Part shown: in pieces, positions 25,255 to 40,200 of the stretch | Layout: each line of letters starts with the position of its first letter | Position numbering within the stretch: the stretch's first letter is position 1 | From: Toxotes chatareus | Lineage: Eukaryota > Chordata > Actinopteri > Toxotidae | Length of the DNA: 64,000 bases | NCBI GenBank assembly: GCA_016801885.1 | Contig: CM028893.1 | Span: forward strand, 6,151,950-6,215,949 | Reading direction: 5' to 3' | Program-made: the position numbers and the translations under genes | The notes under the pieces: generated by a model | The model's input: the letters and a program-made list of their open reading frames with translations, nothing else | Told to the model about the DNA's origin: nothing | Database searches by the model: none

Positions 25255-28200
25255 GTAGGAGACTGACTGAGAGACCTCTGTGGTTTTCATTTCTTTTCAT
25301 TTTTCTACTGTGGAAATAACAAGAAACCAAAATGTTCCCATTGTACACTCACAATATAGTGAACACAGAGTAGAGAGGTGAACTATTCTTAGCTTTCTGT
25401 TTCAGTGTTTGGACGTTTGCGCAAGAGAAACTTTTCAGAAACCAAAACGTGATTTAGATCAATTGTTGTTCAGGAAATCTGAAAAAGGATCTTCCAGAGT
25501 ACACTCACATACCAGTGTGTTGTGAGCAGCCACAGACTTTGATTGGAGAACTTGAGGACAAATATGCAGTGAAGTATTTATACTACATGATAGAATAAAA
25601 GCTTTCAGGTAATGAAACATCTGGCTTTAGCAGCTTTATCTTTTTAGAATTTGCGACAGAATGCAGATTTTATCAATAATAGAATGGTAGCCAAAGGGAA
25701 ACTCTTTTTGAAACACAATTATAGTTATACATTTCATTCATATATATATATATGTGCAACAGTATGTTTACTGGTTCATAAGCTGTGGCATTACAGTGCA
25801 TTTGGATGCAAGCAGATAAATCTGAGAAAGTGAGAAAGCTCATACTCAATAGGTTGACCTATGCTAACATCATGCCATCTGCTTTACAAATGAATACCCA
25901 ATGAGAATAATAATTGAGACTGGGCTTTTGACTGACAGCCCAGGAAATAGTTTAGAATGCATTTTTTCCCGGTTGAATGGAATTAATGTCCCAAGGCATT
26001 GTGTGTGCAGAGACACACAAGGATTTTAATGTACTCTCTTAACATGCTTAGAAATACACTGTGGTTTTTGGTTTTTCTTACCGACAGAGATTGCGAAAAA
26101 CTCCATCAATCAACTATGGATGGTTGCAGATAATGTTTAATAGAAAACAGTGGGGAAGTTTTTTTTTTTTTGTAAAAACCATGATCAGCTCAAAGGGGAT
26201 GTTTCATGCTATCTTAATAAAACAAACAACAGATTTGTATGAACATGAAAGAAACCAGAGGGTTGCTTGGATCATTTGATTATAACATTTACATGGTATG
26301 AAGAAAAACATTCTTTTCAAATTTAAATGAAGGGTCTAACAGAAGCAGCATGTGTACTTTTACTGGGACTTGTTTTCATTTTTCCTTGTACTTTGTCTGT
26401 TGTTTTCACATTTGCACAACACCCTGATATTTTTTTTATTTACAATCTTTTCTGAAAGCTAAAGCTTTTGAAAATTAGAAAAGAGGTTGCAATTCTCAGA
26501 TACTGTTTTTTTTTTTCAGTTCAGTTTTTCCTTTGTGTTTCAGATTGTAGGTTGTGATCATGAGTTGGGGAGCACGGCAAAAGAGGACAACTGTGGCGTC
26601 TGCAATGGAGATGGCTCATCCTGCCGACTTGTGCGAGGGCACTTCAAATCCCAGCATGCTTCAGGAAAAAGTAAGGAGTCTTTACTTGGGCAGTTTCACT
26701 TATTCTAATTTATACACAATTGCTTCTTTACTTTTAAGCTAAATTTAATGGGGGCTTCACTGTTTTTACACATAAAGTTCAGTTTGCTAGCCATGGGGAA
26801 CTCTACTGAAGCAGTTACATGTTGTCTCTGTGCCTCTGGAGAAGCTTTTGACAGAATAACCCCTGACGAAGTCATCTGGGTTGTCTTGGCTTGGGCTCAG
26901 CTTATAACATTTATAAGGAAAGTCTCAGTTACAAACTGTGGGCTTGAGTTAAAAAGACAAGAGCACTTACTGGGTAGGAAAGTTATAATTAAAGATGCTA
27001 GGAAGTAGCATTATGGGAAGTGAGGGATTCAGTGATTTTGGAGCTTGACCCATACGAGACTGACTAGAAGTCTCAGATATCTCAGCCTCCTTTGCTTTGA
27101 TCTTGACCCTTCTTTCTGAAGTCTGTTAAGTTGGAGCCCCCCCAACTCTATGGAAGTGCAACACTAAATACAGTGACACTTTAAAGCTACATTTTTAACT
27201 TGTTTGGGTCACGTAGTTTTATTGTTGAAGTTGAATAACAGTATTATATGTATCAGTTTTTTCTGCATGTCATTAAATACTGCTTAGATTCTTCTTCATG
27301 CTGTCTGTCTCTCTCTCTGTCTGTCTCACTCAAGCTGAGGACACAGTTGTCATCATCCCCTATAAGAGTCGCCATGTACGCCTTGTTCTGAAAGGCCCGG
27401 ATCACTTGTGTAAGTCCTGGTAGGTCCAGGGTGCCCTTCCATCCAGAACAGCTAAACATGAGATTTATATTTGGCAGTGTTTTCTTTTATTGCCAAATAC
27501 TGCACTTTAAACCCAAGTATTCTGCATGTGCTCTGTGTTTTACTGCAGATCATGTTATGTTTTCATAATGTGAGATACAAAAAGATTATTAGTTTTTCAT
27601 TAAACATGTTTTGCTTGCTCAACCTTTCTAATAAACCTTTTTAATAAATATCTCAGCCAAATAACAACCTATAATTAATCTTTTATTCTTGATAATAGCC
27701 AAATATATTATATTTTGGGCTCTCTCGTAAAGACTGGTTTTTCAAAGTGTCTCGGGGCAGAATAACAAGAAGAGGTATTTATTTCTTCCCTTTCCCCTGG
27801 CTCTGAGAAGACGGAAGACTTCCAGCAAATATCACTGATGTCAAAGTGTTGGCACCAAACTCCCCACTGAATCAAATGTATAGAGATGTTCCATCTCTGT
27901 ACCTATCCTTAGCTCCACGGTCATTTTACAGATTGTTTCTCGAGGCTGGCCAAAAGCGCTTCTTCTTCTGAATGGACAGATTTTTCATTAAATATTTCCC
28001 CCCATTCTCTTTTGGCCGAAGGCGCTTAAATTGTAACCATGTGTCGGCAGATGATGACTGCTGCTGGTTACTGCTTGTTCCTGTGTTTCCCCGTTGTTTT
28101 TGTTTAAATGTCTACATGGAATCACACAAGATCTTGTAAGGCCAAGGTTGACGTGAGGTCAAACAATGGAAAAGCTCAGCACAGTGCTGGCCCGCTCGCA

Positions 28201-31200
28201 GCCCTCCATGAGTCTCCTGGTAGTGCCAAAGTGAGGCTCTATGCCTCCAAATGTAACAGCCAGTGTGCAGTCTTACTTTGTAACTGGATCTGACTGAAGA
28301 CCTGAGATAAATAACAGTCATCCTTTGGGTGTCTTGACATTTTAATCACTTCTTTACACTTATTTTCAGTTTCATTTTGGTTAAAGTACACAACAATGCT
28401 TAAAGATGTAGGCAAGAAATGACTATGATACATCAAAGAGAAACTAAAGTTTCACTATGTACACTATGTTTCACTTGTGGAAACCAGTGTACCTGTTTCC
28501 TCTTTCTGACCCTGATGTGTCCATTGTGCTCCAGCTGTCTGCTCTGTTTCCTCTTTAGATGTGGAGAGTAAGACTCTGCAAGGGGTGAAAGGTGAACTGG
28601 AGTTAGACACATCAGGGCAGTACCACTTGGAGAACACCACCTTGGACTACCAGAAACTTTCTGATAAGGAGATCCTAAGAATGACTGGCCCACTTGGAGC
28701 TGACTTCACTGTCAAAGTAAGAGTGGCCTGAAGCATGACTCCGAACCAATGCTAATGTTGCATATTACGGCTAGATGTGTAAATGAGCAACTGTTTGCTG
28801 ACGAGTTTATCAGATGTGCTGTCACAACTTGTTTCTGCTGCCTTCAAGTGGCCAAAAAAACCCCCAATTTCCAAAGTGATTTCAAATCACTTTGGATTTT
28901 TTTGGGTGAGTGAAGTGGTTACTTCAGCAAATTCTTTAACTTTCTTATCTGGTAACTAAAGCCAGCGGCCTTCGGTCTGCTTTCGAACGCCTTTGCTTGC
29001 AAATGATCCCAATCAGCTTCACTGTGCTGAAAAGCTGACATCACAGGGACATTTCTGTTTTCTTTTCCGCAGCTTAGCTCAAAACTCTAGTTTTTGCAAT
29101 GCAAAGCTCTGAAAATAGTGCACCCCAGCCAAACTGTACTCTGATAAGTTCTTGTTTCCATGAACTCCTGGTGAACTTGTGCTAGTCATGCAGAGTTCAA
29201 AGCAGATTTGATTTTGGATGTTTAGATTTAAAGAAATCAGAGAATGTGTGCGCCTCTTCGGTATTAAATGCAAATTACTTTTTTTTGGCTACTTTCTCTC
29301 TTTGAGGGTCAACGTATTTTGGAAGCAGTGTGTCATGCAATGAGGAAACAAGTAGTAACATTATAACTCCAAATCCATTGGTTGGTTTTGGCTTGAAAAA
29401 AAGAATTAATGTCTTACTGTCAACTATACTTGATGAAAGTTGTATAAATGTTATTATCAAATGTCACATTTTAATTGCGATATGTGTTATAATGTAACAC
29501 AACATAAATTGGAGCATAGGATTTTTTTTTTTTTTACAATGTCATGACATATTGGCTACAACATCTTTTCCAGCTCTGTTGCACACACACATATGTATTC
29601 ACACACACACACATTCTCAGACTAGGGCCAGAGAGTGGACATTAAAAATTATACAGGCCACAGACCAGGAAACGCCTGTGAAAACTTCCCCCCTCGTAAA
29701 CATGAGTCAGGATCAGACAATAAATAGGAGTTGAGGAGACAGAAATCTGAGAGGCTATAAATGCACAATTTTCTAATCTGTAACGAGGCAGACAGCCAAC
29801 TCATATAGCAGCCCTGGGAAAAAAAAAAGTTTGGACAAATGGAAAATGATATTAAAAAGTTCCCAGGCAGCCATTCCACAGTAAACACATGAATGTGAAT
29901 GAGTAGCAGTGGAGTTTGTTTTATCAGTCTTGTAGGTATAATCTGTCTTTGGGCATCTCTTCAATACGGTTGAAATGTGAGGGTAGAAGAAAAATGTTTA
30001 CTGAAATATTTATTGAATTTTACAAAATGTCACAATACTGCATATAAAATAGGTGAGAATATTTTGATGGTCATTCCCTGAGCACTCTTTCTGTAGGTAC
30101 AGTTTACCAGTGGAGCAGACAGTGTGATCCAGTACATCTACTACCAGCCCATCATCCACCGCTGGAGAGAGACAGACTTCTTCCCTTGCTCTGTCACATG
30201 TGGTGGAGGTAGGCAAGAACTTGTACTGCTGGAATTATAAAAATGGTACTTGATGGTAGCCAACAATATTTTCATCCATCTGGCTGAAAGTGGTGTTCCT
30301 CCTTTTCACATAGCTGAGTTTTGAGCAATTGCTCCAATAAATAGACAGAGTGTCAGTCTTTATTTTGGGACATCTGACATGTCTTTGTCTGTAGGTTACC
30401 AGCTAACCTCAGCAGAATGCTTTGACCTACGGAGTGGCCGCGTGGTTGTGGATCAGTATTGCCATTATTACCCAGAGAACGTCAAACCTAAACCCAAACT
30501 GCAGGAGTGCAACATGGATCCCTGCCTGGCCAGGTTAGATACCAGACCTCTAGTAGGACTGAACTGGACAGAATACTTGATTTCAAGTACAGATGTCTAT
30601 ACTGTCTAGGCTGTATAATCATGAAGTCTAATTTCCTTGATTGGTTCATCCTTTTAGTGATGGCTACAAGCAAATTATGCCGTATGACCTCTACCATCCC
30701 CTGCCCCGGTATGTACTCAACTACTGTGAGATGAAATAGTGACACACAAAACAAATGTTTACATCTACCAAGACACATTAATCTCTTCATGACATGCAAC
30801 TTTTTACAATGTCAGATGGGAGAGCAGTCCCTGGACCGCCTGCTCCACCTCCTGCGGCGGTGGCATCCAGAGTCGCTCAGTGTCCTGTGTGGAGGAGGAC
30901 ATGCAGGGAACCATCACGGCCACTGAGGAGTGGAAGTGTCTCTACTCCCCAAAGACAGCTATCCTGCAGCCCTGCAACACCTTCGACTGTCCCACCTGGC
31001 TGGCACAGGAGTGGTCACCAGTGGGTGCTCTTTGTAACTCCGCTTTAGAACATTTTTCATTTCATTGGCTTTTGTGAGGTGCTGTAAAGCATCACAAAAT
31101 CAGAAATGTTGAGAAAGTAGAGCTAAAAATACCTAATAATAATGATATTAGCAAATGGTTCATTTGTCTTGGTAGTCTGCAGGTCGCTGCAGTGGGACTT

Positions 31201-34200
31201 AATTAACCCTTTAGGTTAGAGCATAAAAGAAAAACAGGAATCATTTTCTCACTGAAGAAACAAAAACATACTCAACAGTCTGGTCTGTGATCCTGTCACC
31301 TCCTCAGATGTCAAATAGCATCCTCAACATGATAGGAACTCTTGTTAAAACACAATCTTGCTGAGTGATTAAGAGAAGACCTGCTGACCCCACTTTGAGT
31401 ATCCCTCACCACCCTCGGCCCTTGAACACACCATCCAAAACAAACAAACCCCTGAAGTCAACAGCACACAGAGTTCTTTAACTTACTTTTCACACCCAGG
31501 CTATTGGGATGGTGCATTTGGATCAACCTGACCATCCTGATTATCTTACTTATTTGACAGAGTTGCAGTCACATTGACCACAAACGCCCCATATGACTTC
31601 CTCATGAGGATTTTTCAACCTCACCACTCATACAGGCACAAGTAAAGGTCCAGGGAGTCAGATTTGTAGTCCCCTAAAAACCTGGGATGGTGTTTACCTA
31701 GCACATTCTTTCTTTGCCCTTAAATGCTTGTGTTGGCTGAGGATAGACAAAGTTCACTCCTGAGTAGAGAGCTGTGGAAGGTCTCTTTCTTTACTTTCCT
31801 TGAGTCCAAAGCTCACGTTTTCCTATTAAACACGAGCAAAGACGGGGTCACAGGGCTCAACATGTTAACATGTCTGTGCCTGACAATTATTATCATTTGA
31901 TCGGTTATCAATAGATTATATCTGCTGTCATCATCAGTGCACGGTGACCTGTGGTCAGGGTCTGCGCTACAGGGTGGTGTTATGCATCGATCACAGGGGA
32001 CTCCACGCCGGAGGCTGCAACCCCACCACCAAACCCCACATCAAGGAGGAGTGCCTGGTCACTGTTCCCTGCTACAAGTCCATAGGTTAGCAGGGTTTTT
32101 TTGGGTTTTTTTTGCTCATGTTTTAACCTCTGAACTTGTATTGATTTGTAAAATAAAATAGCATGTCACTAAACTTTTGTCTTTTCTGGGTCATTTGCTT
32201 TAGACACACTCCCAGTTGAGGCAAAACCTGTGTGGCATAAGCAGGCCATAGAGCTGGAGGAGGAGATCACAGTGACTGAGGAACCAACGTAAGTACCATA
32301 CACACACCTGTGCACACAGGTAAATGTTGCTGATGAGATCACATTAGTTTCATGTCTTTGTTGCTTCGTTCTATTGAATACTGGTAAGAAGGAGTTCAGC
32401 TGTACTGGCATTTAAAACATATTCTTCAATCTCTAACTCTAATAACCCTAAGATTTACCTGGAGGTGAAATTGAAGTAGATGGGGAGCCGGTGCTGCCAA
32501 GAAAACCGCCACTGTATCGTGGTTGTGTTCTTGTCAGCTGACATTTTCATCAACTTGGTGTCAAAATGTGCAGCTGGAGCCCCCATTTTTTATGACATTT
32601 TTCAAAACATACACCGGTTTGAGCACATGTCTCTTCTAACACCTGTGCAAACCAAATGATTGTCAGACATGATGGTAGAACAGTTCACCCCTGTGCAAGA
32701 TAAATGTGAGACTTCAATGAACGTGTGCACGGTCAGGTCTGAGTAATGATTTTGCTGTTTTAGGTTATTTAAGGTAAAAGAGGATTTGAATATGAAAGAG
32801 AAAAAACATCTTTTTGGAAACCACTGGACTGTTCAGTCACTTGCTACCACATTACCTCAGCAAGCCCTCAGATGTTCCAGATGTTCTTGTCCCACATATC
32901 AATGGACTAATAAAGGCTGTCCTCTGAAGATGGACAATGTTTGGACTCTACCCAGTGTCTTGCATGACTTGTATTAGCAACCATGTTAGCCAGTTCAAAA
33001 CATCTGTTGCTTTGACTTATCTTTGGAGCACGAGATGGGGAGAGAACGAGAGAGAAACGCCAAAACATATGATTTTGCTCTAATGCACAAAAAAAAAAAA
33101 AAAGCATGTCTTCCCTCCAAAAGCACATAAATATCTGTGTATAATATGCAGTCATTCACAAGCCAACAACAATATCTGCCTACCATATGGGGGCCAGGTT
33201 ACGGATGTGAGAGGAAGGAGAAGGAAATTCCTGTGTTAGACTTATTGCACCTCCATTGCCAGGCCTTATGCCTGCCCTGAACCACCACTGTGCAACTGCT
33301 TGAAAAATTAAACCCATATATGCTCCACAACTTGGCCAAAAGTTTTTTTTTTCACCTTACCACTGCCATGAGTAACTAAAAAAAATTTCCATTGATGGAA
33401 ATTAAATTGAAATGATTAGAATGGGGCTTTGGCGAATATTACAAAAATGTATTGTTTCCTTCCATGAATGAAATCAAGATTGTTTTTGAACTGACAGATG
33501 TACTTTAACTACGCATGAAGATAAACATTTCTGTGGGTTCGCTTGTTGACTTTGTTGTTCCTGTTCCAAGGTTTAACTGCCGGTGATTCATTTGTTTGTC
33601 CAAAACACAGTGAGTCCTTGAGCGCTCATAAAGAGCCGACTTTGCTGTAATTATGAGCTCTTCATTGGGGCATCTTATAAAACAGCAGGGTCCTCTTGTG
33701 TTGCGGTCAGACTGCTCAACCAAGGAAGAATGCTGAACATTGGCGCAGGTTGCCATGTTAGTGGGACCTTTATGAGATACATGTATACTGGAGGCATGAT
33801 GTAGAAAACTGAGTGCAGTCACTCACTGGAACATTTGGGCTCTGGTAAAGATTGTCAGGTCGTCAATGTCAGATACACAGACTGAGATTAGTCTGTGTGA
33901 AACAATACTTACACTCATTGTTCTCCAGTTTGTATGAGATAAATACAAACGAGCAAAACTAAAATACCCATTTTACAGCTAAAACCATAGGAGAAACACT
34001 GAACAGTAAAGGGCCTTATTGTAGTGGCAAGTTACTGTAAATGATGAAGAGGTGGAAATGATGAATTCAGCTCAAGGAAATTTATAGTTTATTTGTTTTT
34101 TTTTTCTCAGCTAAGCACCAGCATCACCATTCATATGTGTATCAGTAAGTGACTGTAATATAATGTAATGTAACTGTAATAATAATGCCAGGATCTAATG

Positions 34201-37200
34201 GCATGAAAACACTGGAAAACACAGTGGGATGTCGATTTCCCATCCTTCATCTTTCAAAGAACTGAGCTTTTAATTTTGGCCATTGAGAGTGTCCATTAAA
34301 TCTGAAGATCAACTAGGATTCAAACATGTTTCTGTCTCACACTAGTTTTATTGTTCTCTTGTGCTCTGTGAAAGCTATTGAAGGAGTGAACACCAATGAT
34401 CTACAAGTATTTCCTTCTCTGATCCATTCTTTGAGATGAGGAAGGATGCACATTAAAGCCGTTTATCCACGAATGGCTGATCCTAAGTCTTCACAGCTGT
34501 TCAATTAACCACAGCAGGATAAATACTAAGTCCTTAGAGAGTTTAGGAACTTGGCAGCAAAAGGCTAAAATCTATACACGGGGGGAAGGCTTAAAACCTC
34601 CGACTTCCTATCAAGCTACATTGAAGCACTGTTGATTTGGAGTCTTTATCAAGTCAAATTATAACTACATTTCTGAATCTGTTGGCATAGGTATGTGACG
34701 AATACTTCCTGAATGAACAGCAAGCTGTTTATTTTAATATGTCGGTGATGAATCATGCTCTGTTTACTTTCTCAAACAACCTGTGTCTCATCTTCAGCTT
34801 CATCCCTGGTCCCTGGCAGCCCTGCAGCAGGACTTGTGGCGCCGGAACCCAGCAACGGACTGTCAAGTGCCAGGTGCTGCTTTCCTTCTCTCAGACTGTT
34901 GCTGACCTGCCCGACGACGAGTGTGAGGGGGTCAAACCTGCAACGAGTCAGCCCTGCTACCGTACTCCCTGCTCTGGTGTTTTGGGCCAAGGAAAAGAAA
35001 GTAAAAAGGAGGGGGAGGAAGAGAAGGAGGAGGGGGAGACACCCGAAAGAGAGGAGCTGCACGACTGGGAATATGAAGGGTTTACGGAGTGCTCGGAGAG
35101 TTGTGGGGGAGGTATGGATCATTACTGCCCTCTCTAATACGAGAAAGTAAAGAAAGAGAACTCGAAAGGACAGAGAGTAGAAGCTGAAAAGTTGACACAG
35201 CAAACACATTAACAGCCACGCTTTGAGCTAGAGGTTAAGATGAGCATTGTAACATGGTTAGAGATTAGGATACTAATCTAGATAAGTGAAAACTTTGACC
35301 TGTTAGTGGCACTAGAGGAAGCATCAGGGGATCACTGGAAGTCAATAGGATTATGAATGCCTCTACCAAATTTCATGGCAATCCATACATTTGAGTTTGG
35401 ACCAAAGTGGTGAACCAACCAACAATGACTAATAGTGCCCTCCCTGCAGCCAATGCATTGTTATCAACGACATTGTTATCTAACAGTCAGTGTGATCTTA
35501 TTGTATACATACAAAACTTCTTAGTTGGAAAGCAGCGTAATTCCTGAAAGCAAACCTCACTCTGTCCGTGTCACTGAATTCGTCCAAGTTGTTATTTTAA
35601 AAAAGTGAAAAAAAAGAATGTGAAAAGTCAGAGCAGTAACCAGTGACGTTATGTCAGTGGATGACTAAAGCCACGCCACTTTGGGCTTTGAAGTAAGTTA
35701 TATGATGTTAGATGATAATAGATGGAATTTCATCTATTTAGCCCTAAAGGTCATTTGTCACCGACTCTCCCAGCAGATGTGAATGCAGCACCAGACAGAG
35801 ACAGCTTTCCTAAACATCCTGCCAACATTCGTTGAGGCCCACTTTAATCTCCCCACTTCCACATCCAAATGTGTATGCCTGCGTTGAGTGTGCATGTGTA
35901 ACTTAATTTCTGCACATGGGCGTAGGCTTTTGTCAGTGTCTGTGTGTATGTGCGCTCACCCAAACCCAAGAAACTCCCATCCAGGGATGATTACAGAATA
36001 GTATCGGATGTCACATACGCACCCAGAGGGCTGCGCTCCTGTGGACCATCACACCACTGTGGCGTTTGAAGTGCCTGCCTCGCTCTTATTGTCCCCAACA
36101 TTGGAAGCAGACTCGAAGATTTATATTACGTTGCTTTTAACGTGACCTGACATCACACCCCTACAGTTTATCCACAGTTCAGATGTTTAGCAGGCAGCTG
36201 TATTGTTTTAATGTTCCTTGTGCCCCATTAGATACAACCACTGCTTGCGTTCATTGAGGACCCTAATATCTGGGGTGCTTCATTGCAGTGTCTGCTTGCA
36301 ATATTTTATATGTGTGTGAATGTGATAATATGTGAGTAAGAGATGCTTAACAAGAATAATATGGGTTTGCATTTTTGCCATTCACTCTAAGAAGAAGTGG
36401 GACAGTGAGCATGTGGATATCAACACATATTAGCAATCATGAATGAACCCTGTGTTGTAGCTCATGGTTCTTTCATTATCCCTTGTAACTGATTTGGTGC
36501 TGTCTAATCCAAGGTGTGCAGGAGGCTGTGGTGATCTGCCTGAACAAGCAGACCAGGGAGGCAGCAGACCAGAGCCTGTGCGTGAGCTCCCGTCGGCCCC
36601 CCCAACTCCTCCAGGACTGCAAAACTCAGCCCTGCCCACCCAGGTACGGCAAAACCCACAAATCAGACCTACATCATTATCATTTAGACATAGTTTAAAA
36701 TGTGTTTGTACATGAGCATTAAAATAGGCTTGATTGATGGATGCAGTAAAAATGAGGAGGAAATGTGTATTTGGAAAAAGGTTTTGACTGCATTCAGGAA
36801 GAAAATATTAATTAAAAACAGGACCAAATTCTGGCAGTGCTCTCTATTAGTTTTCCAAGACTGTAACCCAGCAAAATATGCAATATAAGGAGCAGGGACA
36901 TTCACGTACCATTTCCTAGAGTCCTGATGCACCCTGAGTCCTACACCTGCAACTAATTGGCTCTCAGACTATCAAAAAAAAAAAAAAACACATCACACTA
37001 GTTGAATAAATCTAGTTGAATCTCTCCTAATCACTGGTTGTGTACAAAAGAGATTTAAACCCTTCTAATCCACTACATTATCCCTCTCAGCCTAAACCAC
37101 TAGGGCAAATTAAGTCACTGTTTAGGCCACTTGAGTCCAAGTGATACTGAGACAGAATGACAGAGATGGATGGTTCTGACACTGAGGATAGGAAATGAAG

Positions 37201-40200
37201 CCAGTGGGACAGCTTGTGGAACCTGGTCAGAATCAGACACAGTAGGGATCAGATGTCAGTGGCAGCTCTACCTGCTAGGCTCAGATGTGATATTGTCCTT
37301 GGAAGAACTTTTCAAGATTTCTTTTTTTTTTTTTCTTTTTTTGGTTCTGTCAACTCAAAAATGTAGGAGCCCTACTGCTGCTGTAGTTAGTGTTCCCTTT
37401 AAAAACCAGCTGAAGCAAAAAGCCTCCACTTGCCTTTTTATACTAACAGCATGACCATTAGTGATCCCACATCATAGGGGGGCTGAAAAGATAAAGTTTA
37501 TATTTAGCGGATGCGACTGGAAAGCACAATACACTTTCATAACATCAGAGCCTGATAGTGGTGATAGAAGAAATGTTAGGCAGACACTAAAAACTGATTA
37601 TCATGAATGCCCTTGGAAAATGAAATAGATCTCTGACACTTAGTTTTCAATACCTGTACAAAATTGACTCTTTGACCTTATATTTGAGGAAAGTGAAAAG
37701 TGAAAATGAAAAATATTCAGCCTCTGGGAAGACTGGCCTGTTTGATAATTCCTGTTTAGTCAAAGTTTTGCAGTTTTTTTTTAGTTTATCCACTCATCGA
37801 CCAATAGACATCAATTGGGAATGTGGTGGATGAGCAATCCTGGAATTCCACATTTAAATTGCAAATATTAAATGCTTTTTGTAGAACACCCAAAAGTCAT
37901 CAAAATTAAGTACCTGAATGGTTAAGCAGTATAATGACATGTTGTTTAAAATATCTGAGCCGTGGCTAAACAGTGAGTGGATTTCGCGGTAGGCCACACG
38001 TTTCAAGTTAACACCGTGCGCAGTGTCGGTATTCCACCACTCACACTCTTGTCAGAAAACCCAGAGGCTTGCAGCCTGCCCTTGACTGTTTTTCCAGGCC
38101 TTGAGTCTTGTTTTCAGGCACAACAAACGCTGTATTGGGCTTGTTTCCTTTGGCCCTTTACTCCCTCCCTGAGGCCTCCTCACCCTCCCATATTAAGCTA
38201 CACTCTTTGGATACTGTTTCCTCTGAAGGGAAACAGCCATAAGATTTGGCTTTTGCTATAGTACCGCTTCAGAAACAAGCTTCATTCCCAATTCTCCTCA
38301 GTCCCTGGACTCTTGAGTAAATATGAATAGTTTTGAAATATCACCTAATCTGTCAAGCAAAAAGTAAAGTTCCTGCCATCTTGGTCAAAGCCAAAGCCTT
38401 TAGATGCCTTTAAAGGCATAGCGGCTAGGTAGACACATGCCACATCATTTTCAAGATTGGAATAAAACTGCCAAGGTAACTTTGATGCTGGATTGATCAC
38501 CCTGTATGAAACTCTGTCAGGCAACAGGCAACAACATGAATATTGGTCCAAGTAGGTTTTTGGGAAAATGTGGGTGAAGAAGTAATGCCACAGGGACATC
38601 TCAAGTATCATTGAATTCAGTGGGAGACTTAATGTATCTTCGCCAGGATCCGGCCCCATGAATCACTCTTTTCGTTTTCACTCGTATTCACTTTCATGAA
38701 TTTCACTTTCATGAAGTTACACATTCATAAGACTGCAAGAGTGTCCTCTCCTGGGATCAAAAAGAAAAAAAAACATCAAGAACTCTGACTAAACTCCTCC
38801 TGACTACACTCCTTTACAGGTTGGAGAATGGGCTACATAGACATTTCCTCAAAGGATAAAGTGGTAATTAATCAGGGATGCTCAAGGTTAAGAGTTTGAA
38901 AAATCTGTGGCCCCAGAGGAAGACTAAGTTACAGTGCATTTCTTTTAAATCCAAAACTAACCCATGTTTGTGGATAACAATCAAATACAGGTCAGACCTA
39001 TAACCTGGTGTTCAACTGGTTCAAGGAAATCTAGATCTGCCCAAAGAACTAAGGAACATGTGGTTTATTGAGCATGTAACAATCTTTGAGCATGATGTAG
39101 GTTAATGATAAACATTGTATTGACAGGTGGGAAACAGGTGAGTGGAGTTCATGCTCTGCTACCTGTGGGGTTGGTCTCATGACACGCACTGTGGCTTGTA
39201 CGCACCGGCCGTCTCGAGACAGCAACCGAACTGAGATTTTAAGGGATGAAGACTGTCAAAATCCCAAGCCAAGTCCGGTCCAAGCCTGCAACCGCTTTGA
39301 CTGCCCTCCCATGTGGGACACACAGGACTGGGGACAGGTAAAAGGAAGCTCACCAACATAAATGCCTGACCCAGCAGTTAGCCTGAAGCATCTAGTACTT
39401 CTATATTTTTGTCTCTGCAGTGCTCCCAGAGCTGTGGTGGTGGAGTGCAAACGAGGCAGGTACTGTGCAAACAGCGGCTGGCAGATGGCAGCATCCTGGA
39501 ATTACCTGACACATTTTGCCCTTCCAAAAGCCCCGCAATCCAGCAGCCCTGTGCCAAGCAAGAGTGCCCACTTCACTGGGTCACAACAGACTGGTCCAAG
39601 GTAGGTTTTTCCTTGTGGCACCAAAAGGTAATACCATATGTATAGTATTCAGGATCTGATCGTTTCAAATCTAACAATATTACAATATTTAATATTACAA
39701 AATCTTTATCCAGTGTTCTGTGACGTGTGGAAGTGGCATTCAGATTCTACAGGCCATCTGCAGGAAATATGGGGAGGATGGGCAATATTGGACCGTAGAC
39801 CCTAAGAACTGCTCCTTAATTGCCCGGCCCACCAGAATCCGGTCGTGCTCCCTCAGGCTCTGTGAGAGTAAGGGACCCTCTATTTGGCTCTGTTTAGTTC
39901 ACTTGTACTGCGAAGAGAGTGGAGAAAATGTGATACTAAGCAAGAAACATGTCCCATAGCTTTGCTGTTTCAGTTGTGATTTATGGAAAAATACAAATGC
40001 ATAAACATATAGACAATAATTAAGCCATTCGCTTGTCCTGTTTATTTCATCACAGACTCTATCAAGCCTGATCCCGCCATACTGGCCCAGAGGAAGATTT
40101 ATATCCAATGGAGGAAGGACAAAAAGTTACAGGTGGTTGTGGGAGGCTATGGCTACTTCCTGCCCTGGACAACTGTGGTCCTTCGCTGCCCAACCCGCCA

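Noticed and set aside
34772..35209. 145-codon minus-strand open frame opposite adamtsl1 exon 14
   Set aside because: It is the antisense shadow of a purine-rich coding exon and has no domain of its own.
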